From assembly GCA_003560175.1 (NCBI GenBank), contig PWIZ01000289.1, forward strand, positions 1-6,330: 6,330 bases of DNA, written 5' to 3'. Made by a program: the position numbers and the translations under genes. Origin of the DNA: Halomonas sp. GTDB lineage: Bacteria; Pseudomonadota; Gammaproteobacteria; Pseudomonadales; Halomonadaceae. The notes beneath the pieces were generated by a model that saw only the letters and a program-made list of their open reading frames with translations, had not been told where the DNA came from and searched no databases. Positions within the stretch are counted from its first letter, which is position 1; each line of letters starts with the position of its first letter. Shown one piece after another: positions 1-5,171 of the stretch.

Positions 1-768
1 CGGGTCGGCGGGGCCACCATCGAGGAGTCCGCCATCGCCCAGGAGATGCAGTTCCATCCGGCGGACTCCGCCGGCACCGCTCAGCTCAAGGCCGCCCGGG
101 CGCTGGTAGTGCGCGAGCTGCTGTGCCAGCGCGCCGCGGCCCTCGGCCTACTCGAGTCGTCCGGTGAGTCGCTGGACGAGGGCGATACCGCCATCGCCGC
201 CCTGCTGGAGAAGGAGCTGGACGTGCCAGAGCCCTCCGAGGAGGACTGCCGCCGCTTCCACGCCGCCCATGCCGAGCGTTTCAGCGAGCCCACTCTCGTG
301 AAGGTGCGCCACATCCTGCTGGCCGCGGCACCGGATGACGCCGAGGGTCGGGATGCCGGTTACCGACAGGGCGAAAAGCTGGTCGAGTTGCTTGCCGAGA
401 TCCCCGAGCGTTTCACCGAGTTTGCCATGCGCCACTCCGCCTGTCCCTCGAAGGAGCAGGGCGGTGAGCTGGGCTGGTTGGCTCCGGGCCAGACCGTGCC
501 CGAGCTGGACCGTGCCCTGCAGCACCTCCCTGAGGGCCTGCACGACCGCCCCCTGGCCTCGCGCTACGGCTGGCATCTGGTGGCCATCGACGAGCGTATC
601 GAGGGGCGCGAGCTGCCCTTTGATCAGATCGCCGAGCGCGTGCGCCACAGCCTTCGCGAGCAGTCCACCCGTCGTGCGCTGCGCCATTACCTGCTGATGC
701 TGGAGGCGGAGATCGGCGTCGAGGGAGTCACCCTGGACGACGATAGCGCCAACTCGCTGATGCAGTGA
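1..768 (+). CDS. Parvulin-type peptidyl-prolyl cis-trans isomerase (NifM/PpiC-like), 5' end missing
   Basis: The reading frame is open from the first base, and the codons before the first ATG (position 46) already read as family sequence (VGGATIEESAIAQEMQFHPA), so the gene begins upstream of the window. The visible part is 255 codons. A helical N-terminal region is followed by a parvulin rotamase domain at about window codons 100-200, with HILL at codons 104-107, a GGELGW motif at 154-159 and GWHLVAIDE from 190. A helical, basic C-terminal tail follows. No signal peptide or membrane segment is seen in the visible part, which fits a cytoplasmic folding helper rather than a periplasmic PpiA/SurA type; the true N-terminus is not visible. 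Proteins of this type lie after narI in pseudomonad nitrate reductase clusters, so a role in folding or maturing the nitrate reductase is a reasonable inference that the sequence does not prove. A strong stem-loop directly follows the stop codon. Confidence 0.9.
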   Translation, partial: RVGGATIEESAIAQEMQFHPADSAGTAQLKAARALVVRELLCQRAAALGLLESSGESLDEGDTAIAALLEKELDVPEPSEEDCRRFHAAHAERFSEPTLVKVRHILLAAAPDDAEGRDAGYRQGEKLVELLAEIPERFTEFAMRHSACPSKEQGGELGWLAPGQTVPELDRALQHLPEGLHDRPLASRYGWHLVAIDERIEGRELPFDQIAERVRHSLREQSTRRALRHYLLMLEAEIGVEGVTLDDDSANSLMQ

Positions 769-807
769 CGCGAGGGCCGTGCCAGGCCCTCGCGTACCGC
801 CGTTTTT
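768..807 (+). terminator. Stem-loop with trailing T-run after the isomerase gene
   Basis: CGCGAGGGCC (769-778) pairs perfectly with GGCCCTCGCG (785-794) around the 6-base loop GTGCCA, and A768/T795 adds an eleventh pair. A run of five T follows at 803-807, but eight bases after the stem, which is further than in a textbook Rho-independent terminator. It may be a leaky terminator or attenuator between the upstream unit and moaB, or a 3' end that stabilises the upstream mRNA. The stem itself is certain; its function is inferred. Confidence 0.6.
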
Positions 808-818
808 CTGTGCATCTG

Positions 819-845
819 CCGCCCGCGCCACGGGCGGTCAGGAGG
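819..845 (+). promoter_or_regulatory. moaB ribosome binding site next to a GC-rich hairpin
   Basis: AGGAGG at 840-845 lies five bases before the ATG at 851 and sets that codon as the moaB start, rather than the in-frame ATG at 779 that lies inside the upstream stem-loop. Immediately before the binding site, CCGCCCG (819-825) can pair with CGGGCGG (831-837) around CGCCA. This 7-pair hairpin leaves the ribosome site free by two bases. No clear promoter or FNR box (TTGAT-N4-ATCAA) is visible between 769 and 850. Confidence 0.6.
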
Positions 846-850
846 ACCCC

Positions 851-1441
851 ATGGCCCACGTTCACGCCAACACCCCCTTCACCCCGCTGGGTATCGCGGT
901 GCTGACTGTCTCCGACACTCGCGGCTTCGACGAGGACGGCAGCGGCGACCTGCTCGCCGAGCGCCTCACCCAGGCCGGCCACGCCCTGGTCGAGCGGCGC
1001 ATCGTCCCCGACGATGTCTATCGCATCCGCGCGGTGGTCTCGAAGTGGGTGGTGCGTGACGACATCCAGGTGGTGCTGGTCAATGGCGGCACCGGCTTCA
1101 CGCCACGCGACACCACGCCCGAGGCGCTGACGCCGCTGTTCGACAAGGCCATCGACGGCTATGGCGAGCTGTTTCGCCAGCTGTCGCTCGCCAGCATCGG
1201 TACCTCCACCATCCAGTCCCGCGCGGTGGCCGGGCTGATCGACCGCACCCTGGTCTTCGCCATGCCCGGCTCGCCCAAGGGCTGCGCCACCGCCTGGGAC
1301 GGCATCCTGGCCGCCCAGCTCGATGCCCGTACCCGGCCCTGCAACTTCGTGGCCATGGTGCTGCCCCAGGCCGAACGCTGCGCCAGTCGCCAGGCGTCGA
1401 GCCCCGAGGCCGAAGCGACTCATCAGGCGGTGACATCATGA
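851..1441 (+). CDS. moaB: Molybdenum cofactor biosynthesis protein MoaB
   Basis: This 196-residue protein belongs to the MoaB/MogA family, whose active members adenylylate molybdopterin in the cytoplasm before MoeA inserts molybdenum. Visible family motifs are the N-terminal strand ending in TVSDTR (residues 19-24), the substrate-binding GGTG loop at 79-82 followed by FTPRDTTPEA, and the C-terminal MPGSPKGC element before an alpha-helical end. It carries a short N-terminal extension and a tail rich in Ala, Ser and Glu, which is normal for gammaproteobacterial MoaB. The start at 851 is chosen for its strong ribosome site. The stop overlaps the moeA start by four bases (ATGA), so the two are probably translationally coupled. 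Escherichia coli MoaB is thought to be inactive, with MogA doing the work there. No mogA is in this window, so this MoaB may be the working enzyme (inference). Confidence 0.95.
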   Translation: MAHVHANTPFTPLGIAVLTVSDTRGFDEDGSGDLLAERLTQAGHALVERRIVPDDVYRIRAVVSKWVVRDDIQVVLVNGGTGFTPRDTTPEALTPLFDKAIDGYGELFRQLSLASIGTSTIQSRAVAGLIDRTLVFAMPGSPKGCATAWDGILAAQLDARTRPCNFVAMVLPQAERCASRQASSPEAEATHQAVTS

Positions 1442-2691
1442 GCGGCTGCGGCTGTGCCGAGGTCGTCACCCCCGGGATGCTCGATCTCTTCGACGCCCGG
1501 GCGCGGATGATCGCCGCGGCCCGGCCCATCCGCGGTTCCGAACGGGTGGCCCTGGCCGAGGCCGCCCGCCGGGTGCTGGCCGAGGATGCCGTGGCCGGCC
1601 TCGACATGCCGGGCGTCGACAACAGCGCCATGGACGGCTATGCCCTGCGCCTGGCCGAGCTCTCTCACGAGGGCCTGCCGGTGGCGCTGCGGGTGCCCGC
1701 CGGGGCCGGCGTGCTCAGGCTGCCCGAGAGGGGCTGTGCGCGGATCTTCACCGGTGCGCCGGTGCCGCTGGGCGCCGATGCCGTGGTGCCCCAGGAACGA
1801 GTGCATCTTGACGTCGAGGGCCGGGTGCACGTCGAGGGCGAATTGGCCAAGGGTGCCAATATCCGCCGCCGCGGCGAGGAGACCCGAGCGGGGGCGCTGC
1901 TGCTGCCGGAAGGGACGCGCCTGGACGCCGCGGCTATCGCCCTGCTGGCCAGCCATGGCCTTGGCGAGGTGAGCGTGGTGCGACGCCTTAGGGTGGCGGT
2001 GATCTCCACCGGTGACGAGCTGATCGAGCCGGGCAGTGCCCGGGTGCCGGGCCAGGTCTACGACAGCAATCGCGCCATGCTGCAGGCCCTGCTGGTCCAG
2101 GCCGGCTGTGAGGTGCTCGACCTGGGCGTGATTGCCGACACTCCCCTTGACCTGCGTCAGGCCTTTGCTGGGGCCCGAGTCGAAGCCGATCTGGTAATGT
2201 GTACCGGTGGTGTTTCGGTAGGAGAGGAAGACCATGTGCGCCCTGTCATCGAGCGTCTGGGTGGTATTGCCTTCCACGGGGTGGCCATCAAGCCCGGCAA
2301 GCCCTTCGCTCTTGGCTACCTGGGCGATTCGCTGATCGACGGTACGCCGCTGATCGCCCTCCCGGGCAACCCCGTGGCCTCACTGGTGGGCTGGCAGCTG
2401 TTGGCGCTGCCCTTCGTTCAGGTCCGGCAGGGGCGCGAGGCGGCGCCGCTGCAACGCTTCCCGGTGGCCGCCGGCTTCTCTCGGCGCGGTCCCAGAGGGC
2501 GGCGCGAACTGTTGCGGGTGGTGCTGGACTGGACCTCGGGCGCGCCGGTGGCTCGCCTGGCCGGGGGGCAGGGTTCCCACATGCTCAGCGCGGCGAGCCA
2601 GGCCAACGGCTACCTGATGATCGATGCTAACAATAACGTGGAGGAAGGCCATGCCTATGGTTACTGCCCCGCCGTCCAGTTCCTCGACTGA
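1438..2691 (+). CDS. moeA: Molybdopterin molybdenumtransferase MoeA
   Basis: This 417-residue full-length enzyme inserts molybdate into adenylylated molybdopterin to form mature molybdenum cofactor in the cytoplasm. The MoeA signatures appear in order: DNSAMDGYA at residues 61-69, IFTGAPVP with ADAVVPQE, GANIRRRGEE, TGDEL at 191-195, GQVYDSN, TGGVSVGEED at 256-265, KPGKPF at 285-290 and PGNP at 309-312, followed by the C-terminal beta domain. The N-terminus carries a small CGC (residues 4-6), of no assigned role. It starts inside the moaB stop codon, and the next gene starts inside its 3' end. MoaB and MoeA carry out consecutive steps, so their coupling makes functional sense. All recognisable key motifs are intact, and nothing suggests a frameshift. 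Confidence 0.96.
   Translation: MSGCGCAEVVTPGMLDLFDARARMIAAARPIRGSERVALAEAARRVLAEDAVAGLDMPGVDNSAMDGYALRLAELSHEGLPVALRVPAGAGVLRLPERGCARIFTGAPVPLGADAVVPQERVHLDVEGRVHVEGELAKGANIRRRGEETRAGALLLPEGTRLDAAAIALLASHGLGEVSVVRRLRVAVISTGDELIEPGSARVPGQVYDSNRAMLQALLVQAGCEVLDLGVIADTPLDLRQAFAGARVEADLVMCTGGVSVGEEDHVRPVIERLGGIAFHGVAIKPGKPFALGYLGDSLIDGTPLIALPGNPVASLVGWQLLALPFVQVRQGREAAPLQRFPVAAGFSRRGPRGRRELLRVVLDWTSGAPVARLAGGQGSHMLSAASQANGYLMIDANNNVEEGHAYGYCPAVQFLD
2640..2653 (+). promoter_or_regulatory. Ribosome binding site and start of the Crp/Fnr regulator inside moeA
   Basis: GGAGG at 2640-2644, continued by AAGG, lies six bases before the ATG at 2651. It favours this start over the in-frame ATG at 2624, which lies upstream of the motif and would add an atypical leader (MLTITWRKA). 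A third ATG at 2657 is two codons further on and cannot be excluded. Confidence 0.7.
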
Positions 2692-3394
2692 GCTTCTCTT
2701 CAAGCCCAAGCAGCTGCGCGAGCTGGTGCTGGGTATCCCCTGGCTCGCGGCGCTGTCCGACAAGGAGGTGGAAACGCTGCTCGAGGCGTCCGAGCTTCGC
2801 ACCCTGACGCCCCGCGAATGGCTGTTTCGCCAGGAGACGCCGGCCCAGTGGCTGCACATCGTGATCAGCGGCACCGTGCGCCTGGTGCGTTCCGCCGGTG
2901 ACGGCTGCATGGCCACCATCCGCTGCGTGGAGCGTGGTGGCACCCTGGGGGAGCTGAGCATGGTCTCCAGCGCCGGGGTCTACCTCTACTCCTCGGAGGC
3001 GCTGCGCCGCACCCATGTGCTGTCGATCCCCGCGGCACGCTGCCGCGATATCCTCGATCGCCAGCCGGCTTGCCGTGCCGAGTTCATGAGCCGCCTGGCG
3101 CTGGAGCTCACCGAGCGCCTCGAGGATCTGGCGCTACTCACCCAGGGCGACGCCATGTCGCGGCTGGTCAGCTACGTGCTGCGCCAGCTGCCGGCGGGGC
3201 GCACGAAGGCCCCTCGGGTGGTCCGCCTGACCATTCCCAAACGCTGGCTGGCAGCGCAGCTGGCCATGACGCCGGAGACCCTGTCGCGGCTGCTGGGCAA
3301 GCTGCGCGACAGTGGTGCCATCAACATCGACCGCCAGCGATTAACCGTGCTTGATGAGCAGAAGCTGCGCGACTTCATGATGACCGACGACTGA
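2651..3394 (+). CDS. Crp/Fnr-family transcriptional regulator, Dnr-like
   Basis: This 247-residue protein has the Crp/Fnr layout. A cyclic-nucleotide-binding-type beta-roll lies at about residues 30-145 (WLFRQETPAQWLHIVISGTV, then GGTLGELSM). A long dimerisation helix follows at about 150-180, then a winged helix-turn-helix at about 195-245. The recognition helix reads PETLSRLLGKLRDSG, with Glu209, Ser212 and Arg213 arranged as in FNR, where these residues read TTGAT half-sites. It lacks the N-terminal cysteine cluster that holds the FNR iron-sulphur centre; its cysteines lie in the beta-roll and near the helix. This resembles Dnr, the haem-dependent nitric oxide sensor of pseudomonads, though the sensing mode here is unproven. 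It overlaps moeA by 41 bases and so sits inside the molybdenum cofactor operon. A plausible role is induction of nitrate or denitrification genes, perhaps including this operon. Confidence 0.9.
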   Translation: MPMVTAPPSSSSTELLFKPKQLRELVLGIPWLAALSDKEVETLLEASELRTLTPREWLFRQETPAQWLHIVISGTVRLVRSAGDGCMATIRCVERGGTLGELSMVSSAGVYLYSSEALRRTHVLSIPAARCRDILDRQPACRAEFMSRLALELTERLEDLALLTQGDAMSRLVSYVLRQLPAGRTKAPRVVRLTIPKRWLAAQLAMTPETLSRLLGKLRDSGAINIDRQRLTVLDEQKLRDFMMTDD

Positions 3395-3410
3395 CGTCTC
3401 CAAGGACGTC
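3393..3410 (+). repeat. Small inverted repeat after the regulator gene
   Basis: GACGTC at 3393-3398 and again at 3405-3410 can form a 6-pair stem around TCCAAG, starting inside the stop codon of the regulator. Each copy is also a palindrome on its own. There is no T-run after it, and the next gene begins 28 bases later, so a terminator is unlikely. It could be chance or a small mRNA-processing structure. Confidence 0.35.
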
Positions 3411-3437
3411 GGGAACGCACCGGAAGAGGGAGGCGAC

Positions 3438-3854
3438 ATGTCCCGAGCCACCAGCAAGCCCCGTACCCTGGTCTACTCCTGCTCGGGCTGCTCCGACGTG
3501 GCTCAGTTGGCCAACGATGTGGCCCTGCGCCTGGACCACACCGGCGCGGCCGAGATGTCCTGTATCGCTGGCGTCGGCGGCGGGGTGCCCGGCCTGATGC
3601 GCGTCGCCCGCTCCGGCCGCCCCATCGTGGCTATCGACGGCTGTCAGATGCACTGTGCCAGCCACTGCCTGGCCAACGCGGGGGTGACGCCCACCGAACA
3701 CGTGAAGCTCTACGAGCGCGGTCTGCGCAAACGGCGCGGTCGGTTCTATGACGAGGCGACCGTCGCCGAGGTGGCCACCGAGGTGGGCGAGCTGATCGCC
3801 CGGTTGCCGATGGATGCCGAGGCCGGCGTGGCGCCTGCCAGGGTCCGGACATGA
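3438..3854 (+). CDS. DGC-domain putative metal-binding protein
   Basis: This small cytoplasmic protein of 138 residues has six cysteines in a clear pattern: CSGC at residues 15-18, Cys42 in [15 protein letters not shown], and [11 protein letters not shown] at 67-77 (Cys69, Cys73, Cys77). This is the signature of the DGC family, usually named putative zinc-binding protein, whose biochemical role is not known to me. The C-terminal third is basic, then acidic, and has no cysteines. A good ribosome site (GGGAGG at 3428-3433) precedes the start. Its stop overlaps the moaA start by four bases (ATGA), so the two are probably co-translated. Placement between a Dnr-like regulator and moaA suggests a job in nitrate respiration or molybdenum cofactor supply, perhaps metal or sulphur handling. 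That is inference from context only. Zinc or an iron-sulphur centre would both fit the cysteines. Confidence 0.87.
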   Translation: MSRATSKPRTLVYSCSGCSDVAQLANDVALRLDHTGAAEMSCIAGVGGGVPGLMRVARSGRPIVAIDGCQMHCASHCLANAGVTPTEHVKLYERGLRKRRGRFYDEATVAEVATEVGELIARLPMDAEAGVAPARVRT

Positions 3855-4840
3855 ACGCTCTCGTCGACGGCTTCGGCCGCACCGTCCGCTACCTGCGCCT
3901 CTCGGTCACAGACCGCTGCGACTTCCGCTGCGTCTACTGCATGGCCGAGGAGATGACCTTTCTGCCACGGGCTCAGGTGCTTACCCTGGAGGAGATGGCC
4001 ACTCTGTGCCGCGCCTTCATCGAACTGGGTGTGGAGAAGATACGCCTCACCGGCGGCGAGCCGCTGGTCAAGCGCGGCATCGAGACCCTGGTTTCGGAGG
4101 TCGGCGCCATGGAGGGGCTGTTCGACTTCGCCATGACCACCAACGGTGCCGGTCTGGTCAAGCACGCCCGCGCCCTGCGCGACGGGGGACTCCAGCGCCT
4201 CAATATCAGCCTCGACACCCTGGACCCGGGGCGCTTCCGCGCCCTGACGCGCACCGGTGATCTAGCGAAGGTCATCGCCGGCATCCGCGCCGCTCGCGAG
4301 GCCGGTTTCAAGCGCATCAAGCTCAACGCCGTGGTCCTCAAGGGGCGCAACGATGACGAGATTCTCGACCTGGTCGAATTCGCCCGTGCCGAGCAGGTGG
4401 ATATCAGCTTTATCGAGGAGATGCCGCTGGGCCAGGCCATCGGCCACGACCGCGCCGCGACCTTCTGCTCGAGCGACGAGGTGCGTGGGACCATCGAATC
4501 CCGCCACGCTCTGGTGCCCACCACCGAGACCACCCTGGGTCCGTCGCGCTATTTCCGCATGGCCGACAGTGACTCGCGGATCGGCTTTATCTCGCCCCAC
4601 AGCCACAACTTCTGCGACGCCTGCAATCGGGTGCGGGTCACCGCCGAGGGCCGTCTGCTGCTCTGCCTGGGCAACGAGCACTCCGTAGACCTGCGCGCCG
4701 TGCTGCGCCGCCACCCCGGCGACACCGAGCGCCTCAAGGCCACCATCGTCGCCGCCATGACGAAGAAGCCCGAGCGTCACCACTTCACCACCGATGGCGA
4801 CGTCCAGGTGGTGCGCTTCATGAATATGACCGGCGGCTAG
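3851..4840 (+). CDS. moaA: GTP 3',8-cyclase MoaA (radical SAM)
   Basis: This 329-residue protein carries out the first step of molybdenum cofactor synthesis, radical-SAM rearrangement of GTP to 3',8-cyclo-7,8-dihydro-GTP, which MoaC then converts to cyclic pyranopterin monophosphate. The SAM iron-sulphur cluster motif CX3CX2C is Cys23, Cys27 and Cys30, and GGEPL follows at 68-72. The second cluster, which binds GTP, is held by Cys255, Cys258 and Cys272 in FCDACNRVR plus a later cysteine. The protein ends in the conserved Gly-Gly (FMNMTGG), which is required for activity in characterised MoaA proteins. Length and motifs indicate an intact enzyme. The partner moaC is not in the window and must lie elsewhere. 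Both clusters are oxygen sensitive, which suits a gene set used for anaerobic nitrate respiration. Confidence 0.97.
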   Translation: MNALVDGFGRTVRYLRLSVTDRCDFRCVYCMAEEMTFLPRAQVLTLEEMATLCRAFIELGVEKIRLTGGEPLVKRGIETLVSEVGAMEGLFDFAMTTNGAGLVKHARALRDGGLQRLNISLDTLDPGRFRALTRTGDLAKVIAGIRAAREAGFKRIKLNAVVLKGRNDDEILDLVEFARAEQVDISFIEEMPLGQAIGHDRAATFCSSDEVRGTIESRHALVPTTETTLGPSRYFRMADSDSRIGFISPHSHNFCDACNRVRVTAEGRLLLCLGNEHSVDLRAVLRRHPGDTERLKATIVAAMTKKPERHHFTTDGDVQVVRFMNMTGG

Positions 4841-4902
4841 CCAACGCCGGGTGGCGGTGATGCGCTTGGCGAGTGCCTGCCAGCATGCCCGGGTCTTCTT
4901 TT
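4830..4902 (+). terminator. Possible termination structures after moaA
   Basis: CCGGCG (4830-4835) can pair with CGCCGG (4845-4850), forming a hairpin that contains the moaA stop codon. Further on, ATGC (4860-4863) plus TGGC (4867-4870) can pair with GCCA plus GCAT (4879-4886), leaving a three-base bulge. A T-rich stretch, TTCTTTT, lies at 4896-4902, ten bases after that second stem. Neither is a classic terminator, but the operon must end before the next unit. This is the best place seen for termination, possibly Rho-assisted. Confidence 0.35.
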
Positions 4903-4934
4903 CAATGATGACCCAGAGAAGCATGGCGGGCTTC

Positions 4935-4969
4935 CGCTGACAGCAAATGATTCGCCTTGTCTGTCAGCG
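4935..4969. repeat. Inverted repeat CGCTGACAG / CTGTCAGCG
   Basis: CGCTGACAG at 4935-4943 is perfectly repeated in inverse as CTGTCAGCG at 4961-4969, with 17 bases between. Three more pairs (CAA with TTG) are possible inside. It could be a hairpin in RNA or an operator for a dimeric regulator. Without a T-run it is a poor terminator candidate. Its half-site CTGACA recurs in the palindrome about 80 bases downstream. Confidence 0.6.
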
Positions 4970-5036
4970 ACAACTTGCCCCCTGAAAGCGACGGGAAGGT
5001 CCTGGTCCATTAGCTGCCCACCGGTGGATATGCAAT

Positions 5037-5050
5037 TCTGACATGTCAGA
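5037..5050. promoter_or_regulatory. Perfect 14-base palindrome, candidate operator
   Basis: TCTGACATGTCAGA reads identically on both strands. It lies about 120 bases before the gbdR start and carries the same CTGACA/TGTCAG half-sites as the inverted repeat at 4935-4969, here without a spacer. Position and symmetry suggest a regulator binding site, but the bound protein is unknown. Confidence 0.45.
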
Positions 5051-5098
5051 TCGCGACGCCTTGCGGTGCCTTTCGGGACGGACTTGCCTGATCGCGAC
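5049..5098. repeat. Direct repeat GATCGCGAC
   Basis: GATCGCGAC occurs at 5049-5057 and again at 5090-5098, 41 bases apart start to start, or roughly four helical turns. AraC-family regulators often bind directly repeated half-sites, so the pair may be a regulatory site for gbdR. The spacing is longer than for tandem AraC half-sites, and chance is possible in a GC-rich genome. Confidence 0.35.
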
Positions 5099-5106
5099 AG
5101 CTGGAT

Positions 5107-5135
5107 ACCGGCGGGCGTCTGAACACGGATATAAA
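5107..5135 (+). promoter_or_regulatory. Weak sigma-70-type promoter candidate for gbdR
   Basis: TATAAA at 5130-5135 is a fair -10 box, about 36 bases before the gbdR start and within the most A+T-rich part of the gap. The position where a -35 box would sit (about 5107-5112, ACCGGC) does not match the consensus. If real, this promoter would need an activator, which fits an autoregulated or activated regulator gene. Confidence 0.3.
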
Positions 5136-5142
5136 AACAACC

Positions 5143-5152
5143 ATCGTACGAT
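5143..5152. promoter_or_regulatory. Palindrome ATCGTACGAT before gbdR
   Basis: This perfect 10-base palindrome lies just downstream of the -10-like box and 19 bases before the start codon, where a bound repressor would block transcription or early elongation. A second CGTAC follows at 5155-5159. A function is possible but unproven. Confidence 0.3.
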
Positions 5153-5159
5153 CCCGTAC

Positions 5160-5164
5160 AGGAG
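5160..5164 (+). promoter_or_regulatory. gbdR ribosome binding site
   Basis: AGGAG lies seven bases before the ATG at 5172. It settles the start there and argues against the in-frame ATG at 5043, whose extension (43 codons) lies over the palindrome, the direct repeats and the promoter-like region and has no family resemblance. Confidence 0.75.
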
Positions 5165-5171
5165 TCTCACC

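Larger units (their letters stand above)
4841..5171. other. Intergenic region between moaA and gbdR
   Basis: This 331-base gap holds no protein gene I can support. Going left to right it contains possible moaA termination hairpins, a 9-pair inverted repeat (4935-4969), a 14-base palindrome (5037-5050), a 9-base direct repeat (5049-5057 and 5090-5098), an A-rich segment with a -10-like box (near 5130), a 10-base palindrome (5143-5152) and the gbdR ribosome site. The stretch from about 5120 to 5150 is visibly richer in A+T than the genes, as expected for a promoter region. Confidence 0.7.

Noticed and set aside
148..831. Long minus-strand open frames opposite the isomerase, moaB, moeA and moaA genes
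   Set aside because: They mirror the codon bias of GC-rich genes, show no recognisable domains, and lie wholly or mostly opposite well-supported genes.
779..850. Upstream extension of moaB from the ATG at 779
   Set aside because: That ATG would lie inside a strong stem-loop, the extension is not family-like, and a strong ribosome site precedes 851.
2199..2630. Plus-strand frame inside moeA
   Set aside because: It is an out-of-frame shadow of moeA, rich in Arg, Gly and Ala with no domain.
3350..3363. TTGAT near the end of the regulator gene as half an FNR box
   Set aside because: The second half (ATCAA at four bases spacing) is missing and the position is inside coding sequence.
5070..5090. 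Possible sigma-54 promoter (GG and TTGC elements) upstream of gbdR
   Set aside because: The GG and GC elements do not fall in the required spacing with acceptable flanking bases.
5043..5171. Upstream extension of gbdR from the ATG at 5043
   Set aside because: The ATG is inside a palindrome, lacks a ribosome site, and the extra 43 residues do not resemble the family. The start at 5172 has AGGAG at good spacing.
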